In this document: one piece after another, positions 1 to 10,800 of the stretch
Layout of the letters: each line of letters begins with the position of its first letter
How positions within the stretch are numbered: position 1 is the first letter of the stretch
NCBI RefSeq assembly: GCF_000801105.2
Contig: NC_079512.1
Span: 23,577,848-23,641,847, forward strand
Reading direction: 5' to 3'
DNA from: Raphanus sativus
Lineage: Eukaryota > Streptophyta > Magnoliopsida > Brassicales > Brassicaceae
DNA: 64,000 nt
Program-made: the position numbers and the translations under genes
The notes under the pieces: generated by a model
Told to the model about the DNA's origin: nothing
The model's database searches: none
What the model saw: only the letters and a program-made list of their open reading frames with translations

Positions 1-254
1 TCACAAGAATGTAACTGGTTTGGGATTGCTTGTAGCATAACAGAATACAAACACTATATGTCAAAAGCATTATATATTGCTGGTTTGGGATTGCTTTGTC
101 TGCCTCTACCATAAACATGAATTTGACTGTGGTCCAACTATATCTTATTAGGGCTCTTTGAGATAGGCTTTGACACTAGTAAGTAACCTTGTACGTGTGC
201 TTTTAGCTAAATTGTGATAAGATCAGTAAATTTTGAATTTGTTTCTGTTACCAG

Positions 255-614
255 GCCACATTTCAAAGACCAACCTCAGAAACCCTGCAAGTATCTCTCA
301 CGGGAGCATTGAGAATGAAAGTGGACTCGAGCGGGATGGATATAATGGTGGCGCTATACGAGAACGGGATAGTGACTGATTGCCCTCGGGGAGAGAACTC
401 AGGGAGAGTCTTGTCCAATGATTACGTTGTAAGAAAGCTAGAAAAGTTATGCACTGTTAAAGATTTAATGGCGAAGAAGATTGTGTCGGGAACGGCTCAT
501 TTCACGGTATGGGATGGGTTCAACAGTGCTAAATGTGGTGTCGCTGTATTTCTACAAAATACTTCTCTTCAAATTTTCGGTACGCAGAGTTTTCAAATGC
601 CTGATGAGATTTGA
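255..614 (+). CDS. DUF1223 family protein, last exon (partial)
   Basis: This is the terminal exon of a gene that continues off the left edge. It opens after an acceptor (CAG at 252-254) and stays open for 119 codons to a TGA at 612-614. The peptide contains VSLTGALRMKV, IMVALYENG, DCPRGEN, VRKLEKLCTVKD and FTVWDGFNSAKCGVAVF, which I recognise as the C-terminal part of plant DUF1223 proteins (Arabidopsis AT5G54240 by memory). These are thioredoxin-fold-like proteins of unknown function. The frame is intact with no stops. Positions 1-254 read as the preceding AT-rich intron. The syntenic position with the other genes supports the call. Function is not known, and the N-terminal domain with any redox CxxC motif lies outside the window. 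Confidence 0.72.
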   Translation, partial: ATFQRPTSETLQVSLTGALRMKVDSSGMDIMVALYENGIVTDCPRGENSGRVLSNDYVVRKLEKLCTVKDLMAKKIVSGTAHFTVWDGFNSAKCGVAVFLQNTSLQIFGTQSFQMPDEI

Positions 615-1000
615 CAAAAAAAACTTCTAAATCTATTTATATAAAAAATATAATTAACTTACCCTTTTATGTTCGTTTATCATAATTGGTTATTGGATTT
701 TTTGTGTACACTTTTTCGATTTCTTTCTCCCCCTCAGTATGCTATCCACCACGATGTTTAGGTCCTTTAGGATTTTAAACTACATATAGGATTATTTTTT
801 GACCAAAAAAAAATATAGGATTATTTGTGATCGATCTTTCTGAGTTCGATGCTCCAACGAAAAACTTATTTTTAACTTTAAATTATAAACTCAAAGTATT
901 AGATATGACCATGACATAAACCTACTAGCGTTGTGTTACCACTCGGACTTACATCCGCTACATGTTGATTATGGAATACTTGAGCATCGTTAAGACATTA
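615..1000. other. 3' flank of DUF1223 gene, no gene seen
   Basis: AT-rich sequence after the DUF1223 stop. It holds only short imperfect direct repeats near 770-830 (a 'tatagga ttatttt' motif occurs twice). The last nine bases, 992-1000 (AAGACATTA), are the left target-site duplication of the next element. Confidence 0.5.
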
Positions 1001-1830
1001 GAACAAAACTTAGCTTCACCGCTAAGGTGAACCTTTACATTCACCCACCAATAAAAATTAATTAATTGAGATTTGATATCTATTAAAAAAGAAACCAAGT
1101 AATAAGAATTTAATGAAATAAAATTATATTTTTAGATAAATAAAAAATAGCAACAATTATAATTTTTTTTTTTTAATATTGATAGATCCGTCAGAATCCT
1201 AAACCATAAACCCTAAACCCTAAATTCTAAATACTAAACCCTAAACCCTTGGGGAAAACCTGAACCCTTGGGCAAATCCTATATCCTAAATCGTTAATCT
1301 TAAACCCTAAATCCTTAATCATAAACCATAATATTAAACCCTAAATTCTAAACACAAAACCCTAAACCCTAAACTCTTTGACAAATATTAAATCATAAAC
1401 CCTTAATCATAAACCATTTTGGAATTTAGGATTTAGGGTTTAGTATTAGGGGTTATGATTTAGGGTTTAGAGATTAGGATTTAGTTTATGATTTAAGGTT
1501 TGGTTTAAATTTAAGGGTTTAGTGTATAGGATTTGCCCAAGGGTTCATGTTTTTCCTAAGGGTTTAGGGTTTAGTATTTAGAATTTAAAATTTAGAGTTT
1601 AGAATTTAGGATTTAGGGTTTAGTATTTTCTGACAGATTTATCAATATTAAAAAAAAAAATTTTTTTTATAATTTCTACTATTTTTTGTTTATCTAAAAA
1701 CATAATTTTATTTCATTAAATTCTTATTACTTGGTTTCCTTTTCTAAGAGATATCAAATCTCAATTAACTAATTCCTATTGGTGGGTGAATGTAGAGATT
1801 ATCCTTAGAGGGTGAAGCTAAGTTTTGTTC
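1001..1830. mobile_element. Palindromic Mutator-like foldback element with telomere-like core, copy 1
   Basis: The element is bounded by a perfect 9-bp duplication, AAGACATTA, at 992-1000 and 1831-1839, the size expected of Mutator-like elements. Its ends are inverted: it starts GAACAAAACTTAGCTTCACC and ends with the complement. Both arms carry CATTCACCCACCAATA, then GAGATTTGATATC, then a poly-A/T stretch. The interior (about 1200-1620) is built of AAACCCT-type telomere-like units on the left arm and AGGGTTT units on the right. Almost the whole element is therefore one imperfect hairpin centred near 1415. There is no open reading frame, so it is non-autonomous. A sister copy lies at 30884-31603. 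Confidence 0.82.
1200..1625. repeat. Interstitial telomere-like repeats in inverted orientation
   Basis: Degenerate AAACCCT units (with ATTCTAA, TACTAA and CCCTTGGG variants) run left to right to about 1410, followed by the complementary AGGGTTT units to about 1625. They form the core of the foldback element around them and are not a chromosome end. Confidence 0.85.
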
Positions 1831-1858
1831 AAGACATTAACCATCATAAATTGTATAA

Positions 1859-3175
1859 GAGCATCCACAATGGTGGATTCCATTGTGGAATCCTTAGCCA
1901 TATTTTATTATTTTTTTTTGTTTTTTTGTTTAAATAGTTAAGGATTCATTGCAAAAAATTGTCTACAATGGTGTACTCCAATTTGGAGTCCTTAAAATAA
2001 AATAAAATTTTTTTTAAAAAAATTGAAATCCTTTTTCAGTTGATGTTACTTGCTGTCCAAGATACCCAAATCAAACCAGAAACACCGAGCATATGAGTCG
2101 CAAAAGCTTACCTTCACACAGAGAACTCAAGTTCAGTATACAAAAAACACACACACCAAGAGTTTAAAAATATTAACAAGTAGCATCTAAATCAGTAATG
2201 TTCACAACCAATCACATTTTATAACCAAAGATTGCAACTTTTTGGATACCGAAGAGATATATCAGGTGTATATGAGAGTATATGTGATGCATTGTAGCAA
2301 ACGTACCTTAGATTCTTCTTCTCTTGATCAGAATTAATAGCCATTTTCGAATCAGTTCCCTTGGCCACTGGAATTGTGGTTCCTCCAATATGAGCATTAC
2401 AGATCTTTGTAAGATATATGAGATTACTGGGAAAAGAATGCAACTCAGTTTCTTAGAGCCTACCTGTGATGCAACTCTGTTCCAAGCTTGTCTGCTTCTT
2501 GTGATTGGAATTGATAAATGTCTTACTTTTACGTTTCTCACCCGGTTTTGAGTTTTCGACTACTACTGCCACTGAAACCAATTGTAATCTCATTAGAGAA
2601 TAGAAACCAATCCTAGACATCTAAAGTTTCAATTAAAATCCAATTAAAGTTACCATCTTGCAATACAACAAAGCTCTAGAACAGACTTCATCTTCGATCT
2701 AAGACAAAAGGGTACTTGCTTAGGAACAGAGTCGCCGGAGGGAGGATGTCCGTTGTTGCTGGCGGCTGAGCAGGAGAGTGTAGAGCGACCATGTAAGAAA
2801 AGACAGTGGTGGGTTTGAGGTGAGATGAAGGGAATAGGAGTAAGGATCTGGAAGTTGATAGAGGAGGAGGAGGAGGAGCAGGAGAGAAGCTCGTCGTCGT
2901 CGTCACTAGCTGAAGCTTGTCGTCGTCATCATCTTCATTGTCAATACCTTGCTTCCGATTCGAAACCCATGGCCACCGTAGTATCAATTTCTACGGAGAA
3001 AGACAGAATAAATAGAGAGATTCTAATTTGTCTAGGTTTATGTGCTAAGGATCAAGTCCTAAAAATACTTATCCAAGGATCAATCCTTACAATACTTAAG
3101 CTAAATAATATTATTATATTCTAATTTGTCTAGGTTTATGTGTTAAGGACTCCCAAAATCCACTTGCAGGTGGTC
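1859..3175. mobile_element. Large Tourist/Harbinger-like TIR element carrying a GC-richer insert
   Basis: A TAA target duplication flanks the element (1856-1858 and 3176-3178). The left end GAGCATCCACAATGGTGGATT pairs imperfectly with the complement of the right end (GACCACCTGCAAGTGGATT). Sub-terminal sequence is AT-rich on both sides, and TTCTAATTTGTCTAGG is repeated directly near 3023 and 3120. Between about 2040 and 3000 lies a segment of higher GC with short ORFs and clustered GGA/GTC-type codon repeats (2858-2905). It could be captured host sequence, but I do not recognise a protein. The single in-frame stretches on either strand are under 100 codons and broken. Confidence 0.55.
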
Positions 3176-3178
3176 TAA

Positions 3179-4043
3179 AAGGGTACTAGTTTTTTAATAA
3201 ATACGAAACGTTAATATGTTTTTTTTATTAAAAAAGCAAAATATTAATATTTCATTTTACACTTATATCTCACTTAATTTTATATATTTCAACTCGTAGT
3301 TGTATATACCCTTTAAGCCTTTTTTTCCAAAAACGAAAACTAGTATATACCAGCAGTAGAATCAACAAGAAGAGTCATTTTCAATCTAAATAGTTTCATC
3401 ATGCCTTTCATAACCTAACCTTTATACTATGCTAATTTCAGTTTAGCTAAAAGTAGACCTCGGTCCTCAATGAATGTTTTTTTTTCATTTTGTAATGGAT
3501 AACATTTATAATCGATAACGGTTTTTCATTGTTTGTAAATGTGTTAATTGTCCATATTGTGGTTAGATGTTAAACTAATCAAGGTGATATATTACATAAG
3601 TTATTTGTCATTTGATCATATACTTGCAAAAAGATAATTAATAAAGCCTTTAAATGATGTAATATTAAAGTCGAAAATAAATTTCGAATTTCGACTTTAG
3701 TTTGTATATAATATTTAGTTTCATATTTTAATCTAAATTATTAACTTGAAAATTACTTTTTGTATTGTTATATTTAGATATGTTTGCCCAACTAACCCAC
3801 TCGAACACAAACGAGCTGTAACCTTAATCGGTCCAGAGACGGCTTTGAGAGAAGTATTAAAGACACAAGCCCAGCAACAGTATATAGCGAAGAAAAACAA
3901 AAATATTGCTTTCCAAATATGGGCTTTGCTTTGTATAGTACGTGATAAAATGAATGTAGAGCTGTAACGGGTTTACATAAATGAATTGCGAATCATATAC
4001 AAACGTGAATCAAGATTTACATTATGGTAGCAATTACGGTAGC
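3179..4043. other. Intergenic, no supported gene
   Basis: AT-rich spacer. A 73-codon open stretch at 3746-3967 (+) resembles no family I know and lacks flanking gene signals. A GC-richer patch at 3785-3900 could be a decayed gene fragment. Confidence 0.4.
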
Positions 4044-4046
4044 TTA

Positions 4047-5521
4047 GGCTCTGGTAACCGTTCTTTGATCGTGGAATCACGAAAAACAGTTAAAGTACGA
4101 AAATTTATTAAATTGCGAAAAATTTAAAATTTGCGAAACGATGGAATACATATTAAACTGATCAAACTGTTTTACATGGTATTCAATTTTTTATAATAAA
4201 AACAAAAATATCAATAATTAAACTAATTAATACAAAATGTGAAAATAACTAAAATTTATTTGTAAATATTTTAGTTTTTGTTATGAATATCTACCTTATT
4301 TTTCAACACGTTTTAATAATAGATTGACATCTAATAATATACAAATTATATTATAGCTTTATTTACCGAATAACTATTTATCATCAAAAACATTAATTGC
4401 TATGTATTTTAGTTTTAAAATAGTATTAGCATATAATGTAATAATATGACTAAATTGTTGATTTTGTAAATTTTTCCGTCATTATCTACTAAAATTCACT
4501 CTATTACTTAATTAATTTCTCTTAATATTTTTGTTAACAAAAATGTAAATTTATATTTTCGCATTTTTGTTACACAATATTTTATTTATTGATAGAATAT
4601 TTATGGAATCGCATTTCATATGTCATTTTGCAAAATTACCAATCAAAATGTTAGGCTTATTTGATTCAGTTGACCTTTTTTTATTCAACCGCTTCTTCAT
4701 CTGAACACTTGATTCAGTGAACACATATTTTCACAGTTGGTATTATTTTATTCTATAGCTTTGGATTAGTGTAGATATTATTCAGACTTTCGTAACACAT
4801 GGCTCTATATAGAAATGATAAAAGATGGCGTATATTACACAGCTGTCGATTAATCAAGTCGTTGAATGTCAAACTTTTTTTTCAACCAATACACTTTTTA
4901 TTTACTCCGTAATTTATCAACTTGTATATTTTGGCTTTGATTACATTGTGGAACGACGGAATAGCATTTTTACGCGATTCCAGAAATATTTTGCCAATTA
5001 AAACAAATTAAAAAACTATAAAAAACATAAAAATGCACATTTACGTTTTTACTAACAAAAATATAAAAATAATTTTTGTTAAGTAGAAAAGTGAGTTTTA
5101 GTAGATTATGGTGAAAAAGTTATAAATTCAATATTTTAATACAAATTATATGCTAATAATACCATTTTAAAATTTTAAATAAATAATAATATTTTTAATG
5201 ATAAATAGTTATGTTAAAAATAAAGTTATATTATAATTTGTTTTATAATATTATGAAATGTCAATCTATTATTAAATATCATATTGAAAGATAAGCTAAA
5301 TATTAATAATAAGAACTAAAGTATTTTTTTAAAAATTAGTTATTTTCATATTATGTAATAATTAATTTTATTATTGATATTTATTTTTTCATAAAATATG
5401 AATATCATATAAAATATTTTGATCAATTAACACTTATTCTATTATTCCGTAAATTTTGAAATTTTCGTAGATTAATTATTTTTCTAGCGATTCGATTAAG
5501 TGATAGTTACCAATTAGAGCC
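4047..5521. mobile_element. PIF/Harbinger-like long foldback element, non-autonomous
   Basis: The left end reads GGCTCTGGTAACC and the right end is the complement of GGCTCTAATTGGTAAC, a Harbinger-type terminus. The flanks are TTA (4044-4046) and TTT (5522-5524), one mismatch from the expected TWA duplication. The two arms match over hundreds of bases: TACGAAAATTT, TTGATCAAA, ACATGGTATTC and ACAAAAATGTAAATTTA blocks on the left (4047-4570) recur inverted on the right (5030-5521). About 450 bp of unrelated spacer (4570-5020) separates them. No transposase reading frame is present. Confidence 0.7.
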
Positions 5522-5852
5522 TTTGTTGATACCAGATTATGTTTTAATAAATTGAGAAATATTTCATAATTTTAAACAGTTTACTGAGGAAATGTGCGCA
5601 GTGAGTTAATAACATTGAAGTTAAATCTCAAAAATCTAATCTGAGCTTTCGATCATCCCCATTTGTGAGAAATATTGAACAAAGAAAATTGCAAGATCTT
5701 CTTCATTGCCAATAAACATAGTTAGTAAAATCATAATCACCACTCACGAGTAACAAAAGTCATCTCTATATATTTAAGTTTAGATACGGATCTACAAAAG
5801 CTCTATACGATTCAAAACCAAGAGAGGACTAGGAGACACTCTTTAAAATCAG

Positions 5853-6044
5853 TCAGAAGTCGACGAGATGAGATGAGAAATCAGGAATCGTTGAAGATGT
5901 TGAGGAAGGAGCAGGAATGATGAAACCGCCGATCCGTAAGGCGTTTCTATCGCCGGTACGCCGTGGGAGAATACCAGCGGTGAGTTTAGCGAGAGCCGTC
6001 GTGTACTCCACTAGTAGCTCAGTAATAATCACCACTGAGATCAT
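5853..6044 (-). CDS. Small hypothetical protein (63 aa)
   Basis: A single-exon ORF on the minus strand, ATG at 6044, stop at 5853. The product begins MISVVIITELLVEYTTALAKL, a hydrophobic or amphipathic start, then has a basic PRRTGDR segment and a Ser/Pro-rich tail ending SSHLVDF. Support for a real gene: GC content is clearly above the flanks, the ATG context (AAAGATGAT) is typical of plants, and a TATA-like CCTATAAAAA lies about 100 bp upstream. It lies where Arabidopsis has a small unknown gene between the DUF1223 and EEP genes, but I recall that order only loosely. The opposite strand is also open (5917-6219, 100 codons), but its codons continue into AT-rich DNA and give an implausible protein. 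Function unknown. Confidence 0.5.
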   Translation of the reverse strand: MISVVIITELLVEYTTALAKLTAGILPRRTGDRNALRIGGFIIPAPSSTSSTIPDFSSHLVDF

Positions 6045-6137
6045 CTTTCTGGATCTAGAGACTCTAGGAGTTGTTCTTTCTTGTTCTTGGTATGCGAAGA
6101 AAGATTTGAGTAGTGAAGAAGATGAGAGAACTTCTTT

Positions 6138-6149
6138 TGTTTTTATAGG
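6138..6149 (-). promoter_or_regulatory. TATA-box candidate of the 63-aa gene
   Basis: On the minus strand the sequence reads CCTATAAAAACA, about 95-105 bp upstream of the ATG at 6044. A pyrimidine-rich leader containing TTCTCTCATCTTCTTCAC follows, typical of plant 5' leaders. Confidence 0.35.
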
Positions 6150-6239
6150 CGACGATTCTTTTCACTTTCAGTACAGAGTCGCGAGAATATTATTAATAAC
6201 AATATTATTATTATTTTAGCTTTTAGGTTTTGTTTTTTT

Positions 6240-7204
6240 TTTTCTCTCTCTCTCTTTTTTAAATCACCTGCTACTCACGCACACTGAACTTTACATGTAA
6301 AACCAAATCAAGTTTGAATTTTATAATGGGACTATTTTTTAAACAGGTTTTGTTTGGCATAGTCACACAGAGGAGGAAATTAATCATTTTAAAGTTATAC
6401 TCATAGCGATAAATTATTGGTCCTATAATTGATTTGATTCTTTTAGCATTGAAATTCAAAATTTTCATAATAAATATTTTTCTCTCTTAACCAGACATAT
6501 ATGAATATACTAAATAAGAGTATGCATTTTGTACGGATAATATAAATACCTAAATATTAACTTTATTTAAATTATTAACATATATATATTTTTTTAAATT
6601 ATGTGTAAATTATTAAAATGTATATATATATATATATATATATATAATTATATATTAACAATTAATATAAAAAAATTAGTTCCTCATCTTTTTAGGCGGT
6701 ATATTTAAATATAGACATACTATTTGCTAATGTATTATACATTTTCTTTTCTTTTAAATTGAAATAAAATTTGTTGTAAGAAAAATTGAAATAGAAACCT
6801 TTTTTTTTGACAAAGCGGAAATAGAAACTTAAACTATACATTACATTATTAGGAACACAACTTAAAAGATAGACATCATTGTAATAAACGATTACAGAAG
6901 TTAACAGCCTAAACAAAATTCAAAGAGCAAATGAGAGGTGAAATCCTATTCTATAAATTATGCGGATGTGGTCGAATTACAACTTGCTCAGAAAGAGGAT
7001 AAATGTTTTTTTGGTGTTTTTTCCTTTGCAACTCTTTTCAAAACAAATGTTCTAGTTTCAAAATACGTTTCAAGATTATCCATTTATAATGTTCAAAAAA
7101 AAAGATTATCCATTTATGTTAATAAGACGATGTGGGAACTTAACTCTTACATAAATCAACCAAGTTTATGTGTCACGATCATTCGAATTCTTGAAAATTA
7201 GTCT
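6240..7204. other. AT-rich intergenic with TA microsatellite
   Basis: No gene or delimited element seen. A (TA)n microsatellite occupies about 6620-6647. Short ORFs here are of AT-rich composition without family resemblance. Confidence 0.45.
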
Positions 7205-7210
7205 AGGTAT

Positions 7211-7528
7211 TTAGTATTAGACACAAAGTGGCCACTGTTCTTATCATCAATTGGTTTTAAGTGTAAAGTTCATTTAGTTTAATATGGTATCAGATCCCGA
7301 TCTATACAGTCCAACTCGATCCATATCAATTTGGCCCAAAGTTGGCCCGTCAATCTTTGCCCGAGCATTCCAAAATTGACGTTAACAGAGCCATCATCTC
7401 GAAAGGGCGTATTAGATACAGAGTGTCCCACATCAGTAGTTGGAAAAAATCTTTAGTAGTATATAAGGTGGATGGACCACTCCTCTTATTACCTATTGAT
7501 TTTAAGTGTGAAACTCATCTATCTTAAC
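7211..7528 (+). mobile_element. TRIM-like LTR retrotransposon remnant
   Basis: The right-hand repeat (about 7408-7528) reads GTATTAGATACAGAGTGTCCCAC and ends TTTTAAGTGTGAAACTCATC. A shorter left-hand copy (7211-7281) has the same start (GTATTAGACACAAAGTG) and the same end (TTTTAAGTGTAAAGTTCAT) but has lost about 45 bp in the middle. Directly after the left repeat is TGGTATCAGA (about 7285-7294), the primer-binding site complementary to initiator methionine tRNA. Only about 120 bp lies between the repeats and there is no gag or pol, which fits the TRIM class of miniature LTR elements. Confidence 0.6.
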
Positions 7529-7849
7529 ATTTAATTCATGTTCTGTATGTAAATTTCTGGATTTTTTTTTCTTTCTTTTCCTTGGTTTGCCACATGCGGA
7601 TATAGCTGGATTCGTCAGAATTTGTTGTTTTTCAATTATGTGGATCTATATAAAACATTATCTATTAACATTTCCATAGTAATATTAGTACATGCATACC
7701 AATAATTCATATGGTCTTATCTGTGACTAGCATTAATCAGTAAATGAATATATAACTGGGTATGATGCTCTTCGTTGCAATTTCTGAAAAAAAAGATTCA
7801 TTTATTTTGAAAGAAAAAGATAGTGTATTAATTCCCATTATTAAAAGTG

Positions 7850-8330
7850 TCACCACAGAGAACATTTAACAGCAGCTATCGGTAAAATATGAAGACCTGA
7901 TAGGGGTGTATTTGTTGCCTTGATAGAAGACAAACCCCTAAGCTTTTGGATACCTTCTTTACTATGTACGGACCATCCTATTCCTGCTACTTCATTTTCA
8001 CTCTTCCAGAAAGCATCAACTAGACAATATAAGCTTTGTTAATTTCGGGTGTACCTCATGTATGCTTTCGGTTTGATTCCTCTGTGTTCCGGTGTTCTGC
8101 TCTTGTGGATTTTAGTTATCCATTGCTTTATTCCAGTTTTGATTCTCTCTTATTGCTGCATGTATAACCTTCAGTATATGATCTCTTTTATGATGGAATG
8201 TGATATTGTTTCTCATTTTCCATATATTCCATCCTGCAAATAAATTCAGAAGCTCTCTCTTATCCTGCTTAGCACATACCAGCAAACGATTAATATTCGC
8301 AACCAAGTTATCTAAGGAGTTAGTAAACAC
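7850..8330 (-). pseudogene. LINE retrotransposon RNase H-region fragment
   Basis: On the minus strand a 72-codon frame (8330-8112) contains LFAGWNIWKMRNNITFHHKR, matching the W-x-W-K-x-R-N-x-x-x-F motif that precedes the RNase H domain in plant LINEs. Further along, after frame breaks (to about 7850), pieces such as VDAFWKSENEVAGIGWSVHS resemble the start of that RNase H domain (CxxDGSW...GxGW). Stops and frameshifts show the copy is dead. Confidence 0.5.
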
Positions 8331-8582
8331 ATGAAAACGAGAAGTTTATATGAATATTAAATAATATATATGTGTCGATATCTTGTTGGAGATAATATTG
8401 GATAGCAGTTTCTCTTTTTTTTTTTTGTTGATCCGAAATATTCTAGCGGTCAAGACCCAACCGATTGATCCTTTTTCGAAGAGTACTTAGTGGCTTACTT
8501 AGTGGTTTGTATATAACTTGACACTTTCACATGTTTGATCTAATGTTACATCATCCGATTTATCACTTTTACTGAATAGATA

Positions 8583-10627
8583 CTAGGGGTTAATCCGGGT
8601 TACGCCCGAGATAAATTTTGATTTTTCAAATATTTTGTATATAATTATTTCGTTGGATGTTGTATTCTGAACTATATATTTTTGTGAATTTATGAATATT
8701 TTATATTTATAGTATGCATAATAAATAATTTGGATATTTTTTGAGTATGAAATTATTTTATTTTACATTGATGTAAATATTTTTGTGATAGTTGATTTTT
8801 TTTGTTTGTATTTTTTTATGATAGTTTAACCTTTAAAATTTTTGTATATATTTGAATTCTTATTTCTAATTTTGTATGGGATCTAATAAATATTTTCCAA
8901 CGGAACTTTATAATATAATCAGAACATTTGGTATTATATATGTTTTTTATTTTGACTTAAAAATTGTTTTTCCTATCATTTTGTTTTTGTTTTTAAAAAT
9001 TGGCTTTCAGATTAACCAAATCAAATTTCAGTTAAAAAACAAGACATAAACCGTATCTCAATCTCCTATCCACATTAACCTAACCAAATCAAGTGTCAAT
9101 AACCAAAAACATAAACCATATCCTAATCTCATCTCCACATTGACGGAAACGAATTGTGCCCGTAAATTAATTTTATATTTTTTTATCACGTCAAATTTCT
9201 CTATTATTTTACAAATCAAATTATAAATCAAAAATATAATCATGTTTTTAAAGTTTGTTTTAATTTAGTTTCTAACATTATGTCACTTAGATTATTTTTA
9301 ACAAAGAAACATATAACTAATAGTTGTATCCTTAATATAAATCTAGTTTAGTTTTTCGAATTTGTTTTTCACTTTTATACACAATCACATGCAAAAATTA
9401 AAATAATATTATCATAAACTAAGCTTGCCATCATTTGCATTTGTCATGGAAAGTCACCCTCTGTCGATGACTTGAAAAACCCGTTTTTTATAACAAATCT
9501 ATTTCACTTCTCTTATGTCTTTGCTTCTTGAAATTTTCCGCGAAAAAATCACCAATTTCATACAATCAAAGTTTTAATTGTGAGATGTGTCAAAAAGGAT
9601 CTCTTTGATGTTTTCTTTTCTTTTTGTTCCAGAAAGTTGTAATTCGTTATGTTTTTTTTTTTTTTTTGTTCTTAGGAAAGAATGATTCTTGCTCATTTGT
9701 GTGATGAGCTGAAAGGAGAAGACTGAAAACAGTCATGTGCATGGTAAAAAATCCATAATTTTCAGTCGCCATTCTCTCTATATTACTGGTTTGAAAACAA
9801 TATCTTTTTATTTTCAAAATGAAATCTCTACTCTATAATTCTTTTGCAAGCGCTAAAACTGCAAAATTGAATGATGAGTATACTTTTTTGCATATTTACA
9901 TTTTTCTGTAGAATGTGTAAGACACTTATGCATAGAGATGAAGAAACTATGAGTGATGAAACCGTATGAGAAATATTTCAAGTAAGTTGATTCTTCACTA
10001 TTTGCATGTGAACTTATCCTTTTTTGTAACAATTTTTTTAACACAAATGTGAACTTATCCAAACATATTTTTTGTATAGAAAAAGCTTTTACTATATTTT
10101 ATGTAATATTTCTATTTCTCTTTACGATAAAAGTTTAATGTAAATTTTTAATTTTGTATATTTACTTATTTTTTTTCTTATATTGTATATTTACTTATTC
10201 TAATTTTCTTGCTTTTATATCAAATGATAATATTATGATATATGTTTAATGTAGTATTTCTATTTCTTATATTGTATGCTTGTTTTTCTTATAATGTTTA
10301 TTTACTTATTAAATATTTGGAAATAATAAAAGTGTACAACTATACATTTTCTTGTATTGTATATTTACTTATTCTAATTTTCTTGCTTAATATTGTATGT
10401 TTATTTTTTATATTGTATATTTACTTTTAAAGATATTTGGAAATAATAAAAATGTAAAACCGTAAATTTTTTAAGATAAGTGTGTAATGTAGTTTTTACA
10501 TTTTTTATATTGTATATTTATTTGTTTTTATGTAGTTTTTAAATAAATAATAAGTAAAATGCTGAAGGTGTGAATTGAAACAATTTAATTGTAAAGTAAG
10601 ATAGGTGCGAACTTTTAATAGTATAGA
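8583..10627 (-). mobile_element. Helitron, non-autonomous, antisense
   Basis: Read on the minus strand the element begins TCTATACTATTAAAAGTTC (5' end at 10627) and ends with a GC hairpin (CGGGCGTAACCCG, plus-strand 8597-8609) followed by GGATTAACCCCTAG at 8583-8596. Both ends are Helitron hallmarks: 5'-TC and 3' hairpin plus CTAG, inserted next to a T. It has no Rep/helicase gene. The part near 10130-10560 consists of a degenerate repeat containing TATTGTATATTTACTTATT and ATATTTGGAAATAATAAAA, each seen several times. Confidence 0.68.
10130..10560. repeat. Degenerate tandem repeats inside the Helitron
   Basis: The motifs TATTGTATATTTACTTATT, TCTAATTTTCTTGCTT and AATATTTGGAAATAATAAAA recur at irregular spacing of roughly 100-130 bp. 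This suggests an amplified internal unit. Confidence 0.6.
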
Positions 10628-10772
10628 TTCAGTTAACTGAAATTTGGAGGTGTGAATTGAAACAACTTAATACTCGCAGACTTTTGTAAATAAATAATTT
10701 AGAATTTACTTCAGAATCGAGGCTTTTTAAGTGTGAACCTTAATTTTCTCATATCAAAACTGAAAATGTGTC

Positions 10773-10800
10773 AGTTACAAAAAAAAAAAAAAAAAAAAAA
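10773..10800 (+). repeat. Poly-A tract flanked by 13-bp direct repeats
   Basis: CTGAAAATGTGTC occurs at 10760-10772 and again at 10801-10813, directly on both sides of a short insert that is almost entirely poly-A (10778-10800). The structure is that of an extremely 5'-truncated retroposition event. Confidence 0.6.

Noticed and set aside
1200..1625. AAACCCT arrays as a chromosome end or telomere fusion
   Set aside because: They are degenerate, mirror-imaged and enclosed in an element with a 9-bp target duplication, with ordinary genes on both sides.
3746..3967. 73-codon ORF as a gene
   Set aside because: No recognisable domain, no leader or promoter signals, AT-rich 3' part and no support from syntenic gene order.
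5917..6219. 100-codon plus-strand ORF as the real gene
   Set aside because: Its C-terminal third runs into AT-rich sequence (ARILLITILLLF). The minus-strand frame has the better start context, TATA candidate and composition.
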